From NCBI RefSeq assembly GCF_014197795.1, contig NZ_JACIGI010000005.1, positions 86,700 to 150,699 on the forward strand: DNA of 64,000 bases. The letters run 5' to 3'. The notes beneath the pieces are model-generated. The model searched no databases and had not been told where the DNA came from. It was given only the letters and a program-made list of their open reading frames with translations. This DNA comes from Roseospira goensis (GTDB taxonomy: Bacteria > Pseudomonadota > Alphaproteobacteria > Rhodospirillales > Rhodospirillaceae). A program made the translations under genes and the position numbers. Of the stretch, positions 17,516-28,491 are shown piece after piece (position 1 is the stretch's first letter; every line of letters begins with the position of its first letter).

Positions 17516-18520
17516 TCAGGGTCCGCTGACGCGGCCGGCATACGGTGCCCGGGCGGGGGCGGCCCCGGGGGTGGTGTCGAACGGGTCGGTGGCGGCGGCG
17601 CGCCCGGCCTCGGCGTACTCGGCCGCCAGGCGGTCGACCAGCGCGGCCACGGTGGGGACATCGGTGATGCTCCCGACACCCTGGCCGGCGCCCCAGATCT
17701 CCGTCCACTGCTTGGGCCGCTTGCCGTGGTCGCCCACCGCCAGCGCGCCCGGCGGCGGCAGCGCGTCGGGATCGAGCCCGGCATTGGCGATCGAGCCGCG
17801 CAGATAGTTGCCGGCCACGCCGGTGAAGGCCGGGGTGTAGACCACATCGGCGGCGGCGGAGTCGACGATCATGCGCTTGTAGGCGTCGCCCGCCGCCGAC
17901 TCCTGCGTGGCGATGAAGCGTGTCCCCATATAGGCCAGATCGGCACCCAGCATCCGGGCGGCGCGGATGGCGGCGCCGTCGCCGATGGCCCCGGCCAGGA
18001 TCAGGGTGCCGTCGAACAGGGCGCGCACCTCGGGCAGCAGCGCGAACGGGCTCAGCGTGCCGGCATGGCCGCCGGCCCCCGCGGCGACCAGAATCAAGCC
18101 GTCGACCCCGGCGCGGATGGCGCGCCGGGCGTGGCGCAGCGTGGTGACATCGTGGAACACCAGCCCGCCGTAGCCGTGGATGGCGTCGACGATGGCGTCC
18201 GGCGCCCCGATCGAGGTGATGACGAAGGGCACGCGGTGGCGCACCACGGTCGCCAGGTCGGTCTCCAGGCGTGGATTGGTGCGGTGGACGATCAGGTTGA
18301 CCCCAAACGGCGCCGCCCCGGGGGTGGCGTCGAGGGCGGTCCGGATCTCGGTCAGCCAGGGGTCCAGGGTTTCCGCCGGACGGGCGTTGAGGGCCGGGAA
18401 CGCCCCGGCGATGCCGGCCCGGCACTGCGCGATCACCAGCGCCGGCCGCGAGACCAGGAACATCGGGGCGCCGACGACCGGCAGGCGCAGGCTGTGGCGG
18501 AACGACTCCGGAAGCGCCAT
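17516..18520 (-). CDS. Nitronate monooxygenase / 2-nitropropane dioxygenase family flavoprotein
   Basis: FMN TIM-barrel oxidoreductase, 334 residues. Family motifs are VVGAPMFLVSRPALV at the N-terminus, LVAAGAGGHAGT with the conserved His, ILAGAIGDGAAIRAARMLGADLAYMGTRFIATQES for FMN phosphate, and IWGAGQGVGSI. The start at 18520 has AGGAGGT. Within pathways for cyclic compounds, relatives such as mycobacterial IpdC act on CoA-linked ring intermediates instead of nitronates. The presence of CoA-transferase-like alpha/beta genes and a crotonase in the same island makes that alternative worth testing. Confidence 0.85.
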   Translation of the reverse strand: MALPESFRHSLRLPVVGAPMFLVSRPALVIAQCRAGIAGAFPALNARPAETLDPWLTEIRTALDATPGAAPFGVNLIVHRTNPRLETDLATVVRHRVPFVITSIGAPDAIVDAIHGYGGLVFHDVTTLRHARRAIRAGVDGLILVAAGAGGHAGTLSPFALLPEVRALFDGTLILAGAIGDGAAIRAARMLGADLAYMGTRFIATQESAAGDAYKRMIVDSAAADVVYTPAFTGVAGNYLRGSIANAGLDPDALPPPGALAVGDHGKRPKQWTEIWGAGQGVGSITDVPTVAALVDRLAAEYAEAGRAAATDPFDTTPGAAPARAPYAGRVSGP

Positions 18521-18598
18521 GGGACCTCCTGGGGACGGGGGCACGGGCGGGACGGTTCGTGTTATGACATAGCCCGCATGCGACCACAACGGTGACTG

Positions 18599-18632
18599 TT
18601 TCGCTAAGCGGATTGTATTTCCGCAAAGCGCA
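18599..18632. promoter_or_regulatory. Large inverted repeat, probable IclR-family operator
   Basis: Arms CGCTAAGCGGA (18602-18612) and TCCGCAAAGCG (18620-18630) form a 29-bp dyad with a 7-base centre; 9 of 11 positions pair. It sits between the divergent nitronate-monooxygenase-like and 3-hydroxyacyl-CoA dehydrogenase genes, 53 bases before the latter's ATG. The IclR gene lies immediately downstream of the dehydrogenase. Confidence 0.6.
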
Positions 18633-18684
18633 TGGCAGGCTCCGCCCGCCGTCTCCACCGCTGCCTTCAGGGAGAGCCCGCGCC

Positions 18685-20217
18685 ATGACCGCGTCCCTCG
18701 CCGATCCCGCCCGCCCCGTCGCCATCGTCGGCGCCGGCACGATGGGGCGCGGCATCGCCCAGATCGCCGCCGCCGCCGGCACGCCGGTGCTGTTGTACGA
18801 TGTGGCCCCGGAGGTGGTGTCGGCGGCGCGGGCCTTCGTGGCCGCGCGCTTCGCCAGCGCCGCGACCAAGGGCCGCATGACGCCGGCGGACGCCGAGGCC
18901 GCGACCGATCGACTCCACGCCGCCCCCAGCCTGGAGGCACTGGCGCCGGCGGCGGTGGTGATCGAGGCGGCCGCCGAGCGCCTGGAGGTGAAGACAGCGC
19001 TGTTCACGGACCTAGAGGGCATCCTGGCGGATGACGCCATCCTGGCCACCAACACCTCGTCGCTGTCGGTGACGGCCATTGCCGCGGGGTGTCGGCGGCC
19101 GGAGCGGGTGGCGGGCCTGCACTTCTTCAACCCGGTGCCACTGATGACGGTGGTCGAGGTGATCCGGGGCAGCCGCACCGCGCCGGCGGTCACCGACGCC
19201 CTGGCGCGGCTGGCCGAAGCTTGGGGTCACACGGCGGTGCATGTCCTCGACACCCCCGGCTTCCTGGTCAACCACGCCGGGCGCGGGCTGTACACCGAGG
19301 GGCTGCGGGTGGTGCAGGAGGGTGTCGCCGACCCGGTCACCGTGGATCGCATCCTGCGCGACTGCGCCGGGTTCCGCATGGGACCGTTCGAACTGCTCGA
19401 CCTGACCGGGATCGACGTGTCGTTTCCCGTGATGGAGCAGATCTACCGCCAGTTCTTCGACGAACCGCGCTTTCGGCCGACGCCGCTCGCCGCACAGCAG
19501 GTCGCGGCCGGCCTGTACGGCCGCAAGACCGGCCAGGGTTTCTATCGCTATCACGACGGCACCCGCGAGACCCCGGCCGAGCCGTCGGCCCCGCCATTGC
19601 GTCAGGTGCCGCTGTGGGTGAGCCCGGCCGTGCCCCGGTTCGCGGCTCCGCTGCGGGCAACCCTGGCCGGGGCCGATGTTCCGCTCGACGACGGCGACGT
19701 GCCCGGCCCGGACAGCGTCTGCCTGGTCACACCGGTGGGGACCGATGCCACCGCCGAGGCGGTGCGCCAGGGGGTGCCGGCGGCGCGCACGGTCGCGGTC
19801 GATATGGCCTTCGCCACCCCGGCCCGCCTCACCATGATGACCACGCCGGCGACCACCGCGGCCGCCCGCGACGCCGCGCACGCCGCCCTCGCGGCCAGCG
19901 GCGCGGCGGTGTCGGTGATCGCCGACAGCCCCGGCTTCGTGGCCCAGCGGGTGGTGGCGACCATCGTCAACATCGCCTGCGACATCGCGCAGCAGGGCAT
20001 CGCCGCCCCGGGCGATATCGACCGGGCGGTGCGCCTGGGACTCGGGTATCCCCGGGGTCCGTTGGAGATGGGCGACGACCTGGGACCGGCGACCGTACTG
20101 GCCATCCTCGAGGCGATCCGCGCTCTGACCGGGGATCCGCGCTACCGCCCCAGCCCGTGGCTGCGTCGCCGCGCCGCGCTCGGACTGGCGCTGACAGCCC
20201 CGGCCGTGGCCGACTGA
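18685..20217 (+). CDS. 3-hydroxyacyl-CoA dehydrogenase (PaaH-like, long form)
   Basis: Oxidises (S)-3-hydroxyacyl-CoA to 3-ketoacyl-CoA with NAD. The 510-residue length fits the PaaH/PaaC form with two C-terminal helical domains. VAIVGAGTMGRGIAQIAA is the NAD motif, NTSSLSVTAIAAG follows, and GLHFFNPVPLMTVVEV holds the catalytic His. The first C-terminal domain includes DTPGFLVNHAGRGLYTEGL. A second copy, DSPGFVAQRVVATIVNIACDIA with LGLGYPRGPLEMGDDLG, lies near residues 410-480. The start at 18685 is preceded by GGGAGAG. It is expected to work between a crotonase and the thiolase. Confidence 0.92.
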   Translation: MTASLADPARPVAIVGAGTMGRGIAQIAAAAGTPVLLYDVAPEVVSAARAFVAARFASAATKGRMTPADAEAATDRLHAAPSLEALAPAAVVIEAAAERLEVKTALFTDLEGILADDAILATNTSSLSVTAIAAGCRRPERVAGLHFFNPVPLMTVVEVIRGSRTAPAVTDALARLAEAWGHTAVHVLDTPGFLVNHAGRGLYTEGLRVVQEGVADPVTVDRILRDCAGFRMGPFELLDLTGIDVSFPVMEQIYRQFFDEPRFRPTPLAAQQVAAGLYGRKTGQGFYRYHDGTRETPAEPSAPPLRQVPLWVSPAVPRFAAPLRATLAGADVPLDDGDVPGPDSVCLVTPVGTDATAEAVRQGVPAARTVAVDMAFATPARLTMMTTPATTAAARDAAHAALAASGAAVSVIADSPGFVAQRVVATIVNIACDIAQQGIAAPGDIDRAVRLGLGYPRGPLEMGDDLGPATVLAILEAIRALTGDPRYRPSPWLRRRAALGLALTAPAVAD

Positions 20218-20242
20218 TACGGACCACAACGCGGCCCCTACG

Positions 20243-20285
20243 CCCGCCGCGGCGCCGGCTCGGGCGCCCCGGGCGCCGCGGGCGG
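20243..20285 (+). terminator. GC-rich hairpin after the hydroxyacyl-CoA dehydrogenase gene
   Basis: Arms CCCGCCGCGGCGCC and GGGCGCCGCGGGCGG pair with one bulge across about 14 bases, 25 bases after the stop codon. No T-tract. The rest of the 269-base gap before the IclR gene shows no ORF. Confidence 0.45.
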
Positions 20286-20486
20286 TATGCCAGGCCGCTT
20301 CCGTCGTCCCGCGGAACGCCATGGCGAAGGGGGGACGGGGCCGCTACCCTGGACCACCGGTCGTCGGGACCGGCCGCCGGAGCCGCATGCAGCCGGGCGG
20401 GTGAGGACGGCGCCTCCTCCCGCGCCATCGTTTGACCGGGCGGGCTCGGCCGCAGGGACCGCAGACGCGCATCACCAGGGATCGGT

Positions 20487-21431
20487 ATGGACGAACACGA
20501 GAGACGGAAAGCCAAGACCGCCCCCCGCGCCCGCAAGACGGGCGCCAAGTCCCGCTCCCCTGAGACCCCGACACCCGCGGCCGCCCCGGACGGGGACGGC
20601 GCCGCCGGGGCTGCGTCGCGCTCCACCGTGCCCTTGCTCTACGAGGACGGTGACCTGGGGGCGCGGCACGCCAGCGACCGCAAGTTCGTCTGGGCGCTGG
20701 CGCGCGGCCTGGAGATCCTGCGGGCGTTCCGGCCCGGCCAGGGACCGCTGGGCAACAGCGAACTGGCCGAGATCACCGGGCTGCCCAAGGCCACGGTCTC
20801 GCGGCTGACCTACACCCTGACCGAGCTGGGCTATCTCACCTTCATCAAGCGGCTGGGCAAATACGAGCCGGCGCCGTCCATCCTGGCGCTGGGCTATCCC
20901 GTGCTGTCCAACATGCGGGTGCGCCAGATCGCGCACGACTACATGCAGCAACTCGCCAATCACGCCAACGCGTCGGTGGCGCTGGCCAGCCGCGACCGCC
21001 TCAGCATGATCTACGTGGACGAGTGCAGTTCGAGCGCCCTGACCACGCTGCGGCTCGACATCGGCAGCCGGGTTCCCATCGCCACCACGGCGCTGGGGCG
21101 GGCGTTTCTGGCCGGCCTCAACGAGGCCGAACGCGACGTGATCCTGTTCCATCTCCAGCGCGTGCACGGCGCCGACTGGCCCGAGCTGGACGGGCGTATC
21201 AAGGACGCCATCGCCGAGGTGGAAGACCGCGGCTTCTGCTACGTCGATCACGAGTGGAAGCGCGACGTACGCGGGGTCGGCGTGCCCCTGCTGTCGGCGG
21301 ACGGCAGCACGGTGATGGCGATGAACTGCGCCGGCCCGGCCTTCGCGCTGGAGCCGGCGCGGCTGCAACAGGACCTGGGGCCGCGCCTGGTGCACCTGTG
21401 CCGCAGCATCGGCCCGATGATCGGGCGCTGA
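20487..21431 (+). CDS. IclR-family transcriptional regulator
   Basis: DNA-binding regulator of 314 residues. A charged and Pro/Ala-rich N-terminal tail (about residues 1-65) precedes the winged helix: VWALARGLEILRAFRPGQGPLGNSELAEITGLPKATVSRLTYTLTELGYL, about residues 68-118. The C-terminal effector domain has SMIYVDECSSSALTTLRLDIGSRVPIATTALGRAFLAGL, a typical IclR ligand pocket region. It is the only regulator in the catabolic island, so it most likely controls it. The palindrome at 18602-18630 is the best operator candidate. Whether it represses or activates cannot be told. Confidence 0.92.
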   Translation: MDEHERRKAKTAPRARKTGAKSRSPETPTPAAAPDGDGAAGAASRSTVPLLYEDGDLGARHASDRKFVWALARGLEILRAFRPGQGPLGNSELAEITGLPKATVSRLTYTLTELGYLTFIKRLGKYEPAPSILALGYPVLSNMRVRQIAHDYMQQLANHANASVALASRDRLSMIYVDECSSSALTTLRLDIGSRVPIATTALGRAFLAGLNEAERDVILFHLQRVHGADWPELDGRIKDAIAEVEDRGFCYVDHEWKRDVRGVGVPLLSADGSTVMAMNCAGPAFALEPARLQQDLGPRLVHLCRSIGPMIGR

Positions 21432-21453
21432 ACCGGCTCCCGCCACGCCCGCG

Positions 21454-23292
<1,839 letters not shown>

Positions 23293-23339
23293 GGCCCCGT
23301 CCGACGGTTGCAGGAGAAGAGAACGAGAATGCGGAAGAG

Positions 23340-23379
23340 AAAAAGGGCCGGCGGCGGAGGTCCGCGCCCCCGCCGCCGG
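23340..23379 (-). terminator. Intrinsic terminator between formamidase and ABC ATPase genes
   Basis: Perfect 10-bp stem CCGGCGGCGG/CCGCCGCCGG (23348-23357 with 23370-23379) followed on the minus strand by a run of five T (23340-23344). It lies inside what otherwise reads as one operon. Confidence 0.7.
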
Positions 23380-23387
23380 ATGCGCGT

Positions 23388-24350
23388 TCAGGACAGCACG
23401 ACGCGCGGGAAGTAGAACGACACCACCCAGTTCGGCTGGTCGACGATCTCGCTGATGCGCAGGTCGCCGCAGACCGAGCACAGCATGTAGGCGTCGAGGG
23501 GATCCATGCCCTGGGTCCTGGCCAGCCAGTCCACCATCTGCGACAGGGCGGCGCGCGCGCCCTCCAACAGATCCGGGCCGACGCCGGTGGTCACCTCGTA
23601 GCCGGCGGCGTCCAGGTGCCGGGTGACCGGCCCCGGGGTGCTGAAGCGCGGCATCTTGGGCGCCGCGCCCTTTTCCACCTCCAGCGTGACGACCACGTTC
23701 ATCGGACTTTCGATGGCCGTGCCGCAGACCTCGCCGTCGCCCTGGGCGGCGTGGGTGTCCCCGATGGAGAACAGCGCCCCCGCCACCTCCACCGGCAGCC
23801 ACAGGGTGGTGCCGGCGGCCAGATCGCGGATGTCCATGTTGCCGCCGACGTTGCGCGGCGGCACCACGGAATGCGGCCCGGGCGCCGCCGGCGCCAGCCC
23901 GATGGTGCCCGCGAACGGCTTCAGCGGCACCTTCGCCACCTTGGAGAACAGCGCCGGGGCCAGGCTGTCGGCCTCGTAGGACCACAGGTGCAGGCCCGGC
24001 GTCTCGAACTGGTCCGCCAGCAGCCCGAAGCCGGGGATGTTGGCGGTCCAGCCGAAGCCGGAGGGCCGGAAGCTCTCGATCGTCACCTTGAGCGCATCGC
24101 CCGGCTCGGCCCCGTCGACGTAGACGGGGCCGGTGACCGGATTGATGCGGCCGAAGTCCAGGTTGGGCACATCCGCGACGGTGCTCGTCCGGGTGAGCTG
24201 ACCACCCGAGGCGTCCAGGCACTCGAACTCCAGCGTGGTGCCGGGCGAGACGGTCCGCACCGGGGCGAGGGCGCGGTCCCAGCCACAGTGATGATGAACG
24301 CCGTGGATGGTGTAGGCGGGCGCGTTATTGCACATCGGTTCGATACACAT
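23388..24350 (-). CDS. Acetamidase/formamidase (FmdA/AmdA family)
   Basis: Hydrolyses formamide, acetamide or a related short amide to the acid and ammonia. It has 320 residues. Family features are the N-terminal IHGVHHHCGWDRALAPVRTVSPGTTLEFEC, INPVTGPVYVDGAEPGDALKVTI, and GDTHAAQGDGEVCGTAIESPMNV, the conserved metal/active-site His-Ala-Gln-Gly-Asp-Gly-Glu region. Start choice is uncertain: ATG at 24350 or 24335. Both overlap the 3' end of the binding-protein gene, implying translational coupling. The AmiC/AmiR pair and ABC importer in the same operon support an amide substrate. Confidence 0.88.
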   Translation of the reverse strand: MCIEPMCNNAPAYTIHGVHHHCGWDRALAPVRTVSPGTTLEFECLDASGGQLTRTSTVADVPNLDFGRINPVTGPVYVDGAEPGDALKVTIESFRPSGFGWTANIPGFGLLADQFETPGLHLWSYEADSLAPALFSKVAKVPLKPFAGTIGLAPAAPGPHSVVPPRNVGGNMDIRDLAAGTTLWLPVEVAGALFSIGDTHAAQGDGEVCGTAIESPMNVVVTLEVEKGAAPKMPRFSTPGPVTRHLDAAGYEVTTGVGPDLLEGARAALSQMVDWLARTQGMDPLDAYMLCSVCGDLRISEIVDQPNWVVSFYFPRVVLS

Positions 24351-25986
24351 AGTCGTAGTGGACGGGAACGTGGACGGGATCGACGAACAGGGCGTCGTCG
24401 CCGCCCAGGACGGGAGAGCGCAGGGTGTAGCGCTGCTCGTTGAACACCGGCACCCAGGGGGCGTCTTCCATGACGCTCAGGTAGATGTCGCGCCACATCT
24501 GGATGCGGGCATCGGCCTGGGCCGGATCGGCCATGGCGTCGGCCTCGGCGGCCTTGGCGTCCAGATCGGCGTTGCAGTACCAGGCCCAGTTCCAGCCGCC
24601 CGGCACGGCGCCGCCGCAGCCCAGGATGGGACCATAGAAGTTGGACGGATCCGGGTAGTCCGCGATCCAGGCCATGCCGCCGGACCAGATCATCGGCGCC
24701 TGATCCTCCTCGCCGCCGGCGGCGATGACGTTGGACTGGGCCAGCGACTTGATCGAGGCGCGGATGCCGATCTCGGCCAGATCCTGCTGGATGGCCTGGG
24801 CGATGCGCGGCTGCGGGTCGGTGTTGGCGACGAACAGCTCGGTCGGGAACCCGTCGGCCAGGCCGGCCTCGGCCAGCAGCGCCCGGGCCGCCTCGGGATC
24901 GTAGGGATAGCCCTCGTAGTCCTCCGCGTAGCCCGGCATCAGGGGCGGCAGCGGCTGGTTCGCCGGGGTGGCGCGGCCGTTGATGATGCGGACGATGCGG
25001 TCCTTGTTGATGGCCATGTTGACGGCCTTGCGCACCGCCGGATCGTCGAACGGCTCCATGCGGGTGTTCATCGTCACATAGCCGGTGTGGAGCTGGTTGC
25101 CCTTGACGATGAAGTCGGCGTACTGCGGGTCCTGGGTGACCTCCAGGAACTTGGCCGGCGGGATGCCGTCACCGGCGATGTCCACCTCGCCGCGCTGCAG
25201 GCGCAGGGTGGCCACGATCGGCTCCTGGCCGACCTCGAACACGATGCGGTCGAGGCGCGGGATGCCCTCATGATAGTAGTCCGGGTTGCGTTCGAACACG
25301 ACCCGCTGGCCCAGGGTCCATTCCGCCAGCTTGAACGCGCCGGTGCCGACGGGATGCTTGCCGAAGTCGGCGCCCCATTCCTCGACCGCTTCCTTGGGCA
25401 CCACGTGGGCGAAGTTGAGCGCCAGCTTGTGCAGGAACGGCGCGTCCGGGCGGGACAGGGTGAAGCGGACGGTGTAGTCGTCGACCACCTCGACGCCGGA
25501 CAGGCCGTCGGCCTCGCCCGCGCTGGCGGCCGCGAAGCCCTCGATGCTGTCGTAGAAGCCGGCACCCGGGCTCTGCGTCTCGGGGTTCACCACCCGGTCG
25601 AGGGAATACTTGACGTCGGCCGCGGTCATCTCGCGGCCGTTGTGGAACATCACCCCTTCGCGCAGCTTGAAGGTGTAGGTCCGGCCGTCCTCGGAGACGG
25701 TGTAGCTCTCCGCCAGGTCGGTCGTCAGGTCGGTGGTGCCGGGGTCGTAGTCCATCAGGCCGTCGAACAGGCTCTTGATCATGGACCAGTTCTGCCAGTC
25801 GTAGCCGATGGCCGGGTCGAGCGTGGAGACGTCGTCCTTGTAGGTGACGGTCATGGTGCCGCCCTGCTTGATCTCCTCGGCCAGCGCGGCCGTGGGGGTC
25901 AGGCTCAGGGTGCCGGCCCCGACGCCGGTCAGGCCGGCCGCGACCAGGGCGGTGGCGCCCATCAGGTGTGTCCATCCAAACGTCAT
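24325..25986 (-). CDS. ABC transporter substrate-binding protein, family 5 (DppA/OppA-like)
   Basis: Periplasmic receptor of 553 residues with a signal peptide (residues 1 to about 36, cleaved near ALAEE). It has the family 5 pattern: GGTMTVTYKDDVSTLDPAIGYD, YTFKLREGVMFHNGREMTAADVKYSLDRV, GTGAFKLAEWTLGQRVVFERNPDYY and AVNMAINKDRI. Since the operon also encodes a cytoplasmic amide sensor and an amidase, its ligand is likely an amide or a short amide-bearing peptide, although family 5 proteins bind many things. The upstream 26000 region contains TTCCGCTAGG, a possible half site of the island operator, but this is weak. Confidence 0.92.
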   Translation of the reverse strand: MTFGWTHLMGATALVAAGLTGVGAGTLSLTPTAALAEEIKQGGTMTVTYKDDVSTLDPAIGYDWQNWSMIKSLFDGLMDYDPGTTDLTTDLAESYTVSEDGRTYTFKLREGVMFHNGREMTAADVKYSLDRVVNPETQSPGAGFYDSIEGFAAASAGEADGLSGVEVVDDYTVRFTLSRPDAPFLHKLALNFAHVVPKEAVEEWGADFGKHPVGTGAFKLAEWTLGQRVVFERNPDYYHEGIPRLDRIVFEVGQEPIVATLRLQRGEVDIAGDGIPPAKFLEVTQDPQYADFIVKGNQLHTGYVTMNTRMEPFDDPAVRKAVNMAINKDRIVRIINGRATPANQPLPPLMPGYAEDYEGYPYDPEAARALLAEAGLADGFPTELFVANTDPQPRIAQAIQQDLAEIGIRASIKSLAQSNVIAAGGEEDQAPMIWSGGMAWIADYPDPSNFYGPILGCGGAVPGGWNWAWYCNADLDAKAAEADAMADPAQADARIQMWRDIYLSVMEDAPWVPVFNEQRYTLRSPVLGGDDALFVDPVHVPVHYDYVYRTDVQ

Positions 25987-26097
25987 GGTGACCTCGTCTG
26001 TTCCGCTAGGGTTGCTAGTTCGGAGGAAAATTCCCTCCAGGTGGTCCCGTGAGGCGGGACAGGGGTCCCCGCCGGCCGGCCGCTCCCGCGCGGGGAG

Positions 26098-27018
<921 letters not shown>

Positions 27019-27019
27019 G

Positions 27020-27868
27020 TCAGTGGCGTCCCTTCTGCGTCGGGTCGAGAATGTCGCGCAGGGCGTCGCCGACCAGGTTGAAGGACAGCGCCAGCAGGAT
27101 GATGGCGATGCCGGGGAAGAACACCAGCCAGGGCGCGCTGGTGAAATAGGTCTGGTTCTCGAAGATGATGTTGCCCCAGCTCGGCGTCGGCGGCTGCACG
27201 CCGACCCCCAGGTAGGACAGCGTGGCCTCCAGCAGCACCGTGGTGGCGATGCCCAGGGTCCCCCACACCACCATGATGGAGACCAGGTGCGGGATCATGT
27301 GCCGGACCAGGATGCGCCCCCGGCCGGCGCCGATGCCCCATTCGGCCTCGATGAAGTCGCGTTCCGACAGCGAGCGGGTCTCGGTGTAGATCACCCGCGC
27401 CACCTGGACCCAATTCACCATGGCGATGACCAGGGCGACGATCCACAGCGACGGCGTGAACAGCGCGGCCAGCACGATCGCCAGCAGCAGCGCCGGGAAG
27501 GCCATCATCAGGTCGGTGGCGCGCATCAGGATGGTGCCGATCCAGCCGCCGAAGAAGCCGGCGGTCACCCCCACCAGGGTGCCGATGAACACGGCCGCGC
27601 CGTTGGCGACCACGCCGATGACCAGCGAGGTCCGCGCCCCTTCGATCAGGCGCGACAGCAGGTCGCGGCCGAGCAGGTCGGTGCCCAGCCAGAACTGGGC
27701 GCTGGGCGGCAGCGGCGCGCCTTCCAGGGTGAGACCGTCGAACATCTGCTGGTCGGGCGGATAGGGCGTGATCCACGGGGACAGCAGGGCCGCGCCGACC
27801 ACCACCGTGATGACGACCAGACCGAACAGCGCCAGCTTGCGCCGCACCAGCTCGCCCAGAACGCTCAT
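27020..27868 (-). CDS. ABC transporter permease, DppC/GsiD type
   Basis: Second permease of the importer, 282 residues. WLGTDLLGRDLLSRLIEGARTSL is the DppC hallmark. FIEAEWGIGAGRGRILVRHMIPHL is the EAA loop, and EATLSYLGVGVQPPTPSWGNII follows. The start at 27868 overlaps the ANTAR regulator's stop by 4 bp, which places regulator and transporter in one transcript. Confidence 0.93.
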   Translation of the reverse strand: MSVLGELVRRKLALFGLVVITVVVGAALLSPWITPYPPDQQMFDGLTLEGAPLPPSAQFWLGTDLLGRDLLSRLIEGARTSLVIGVVANGAAVFIGTLVGVTAGFFGGWIGTILMRATDLMMAFPALLLAIVLAALFTPSLWIVALVIAMVNWVQVARVIYTETRSLSERDFIEAEWGIGAGRGRILVRHMIPHLVSIMVVWGTLGIATTVLLEATLSYLGVGVQPPTPSWGNIIFENQTYFTSAPWLVFFPGIAIILLALSFNLVGDALRDILDPTQKGRH

Positions 27869-28491
27869 CGGCCTCCCTCCGCTTGGCTGCCATGGGCGGG
27901 CTCCCACGCGCCGCCGTCCCCCACCAGCAGCGCCGCACAATAGTCCTCGATGCTGCGCCGCTGCTGCATGGCGGCGGCGCGCAGCGCCCGGTAGGCGGCG
28001 TCCTGGTCCAGTCCCTCCTCGGCCATCAGCCGCATCAGCGCGCGCGCCACCTGGGGCCGGCGGCGCAGGCGGTCGCGCAGGTCTGCGGCCTCGTCGGCCA
28101 GCGCGCGCCGTTGGGCGAAGGCGTGGCTGGCCAGCACCAGGGCGCTGAACACGCCGCCGGTCCCGACCGGCTTCGGCAGGTGGGCGCAGATCCCCTGCGC
28201 CAGCATCCATTCCAGGCGGCCCGGCGCCTCCGACGCGGCCAGGGCGATCAGCGGCACCGGCGGATCGCCGGCGGGCCACGGGAACTGGCCGTCGCAGCAC
28301 ATGTCGCCGTCGAAGAACACCACATCGGCCGCCGCCACCTGGTCGGCGCCCAGGTCCGGCCACACCGTCGTGACCTCCAGGCCGATGCGGGCGAGCTGGC
28401 GGGTCAGCGGCTCGACCTGCGGCGAGCGCCGGTGCAGCACCACGGCGCGGGCGCCGTGGAAGTTCGGCAGCGGGACGCGCCGGCCGCTCAT
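27865..28491 (-). CDS. amiR: AmiR-like ANTAR-domain antiterminator
   Basis: RNA-binding antiterminator, 208 residues. Residues 15-120 form a pseudo-receiver domain (AVVLHRRSPQVEPLTRQLARIGLEV, DVVFFDGDMCC, PLIALAASEAPGRLEWMLAQGICAHLPKPV). A coiled-coil helix (ALADEAADLRDRLRR) leads into the C-terminal ANTAR three-helix domain, about 145-200: ARALMRLMAEEGLDQDAAYRALRAAAMQQRRSIED. In Pseudomonas AmiR is held by AmiC and released when an amide binds. The amiC-amiR overlap of 4 bp here fits the same partnership. Its expected target is the leader terminator at 29808-29853. Confidence 0.85.
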   Translation of the reverse strand: MSGRRVPLPNFHGARAVVLHRRSPQVEPLTRQLARIGLEVTTVWPDLGADQVAAADVVFFDGDMCCDGQFPWPAGDPPVPLIALAASEAPGRLEWMLAQGICAHLPKPVGTGGVFSALVLASHAFAQRRALADEAADLRDRLRRRPQVARALMRLMAEEGLDQDAAYRALRAAAMQQRRSIEDYCAALLVGDGGAWEPAHGSQAEGGR

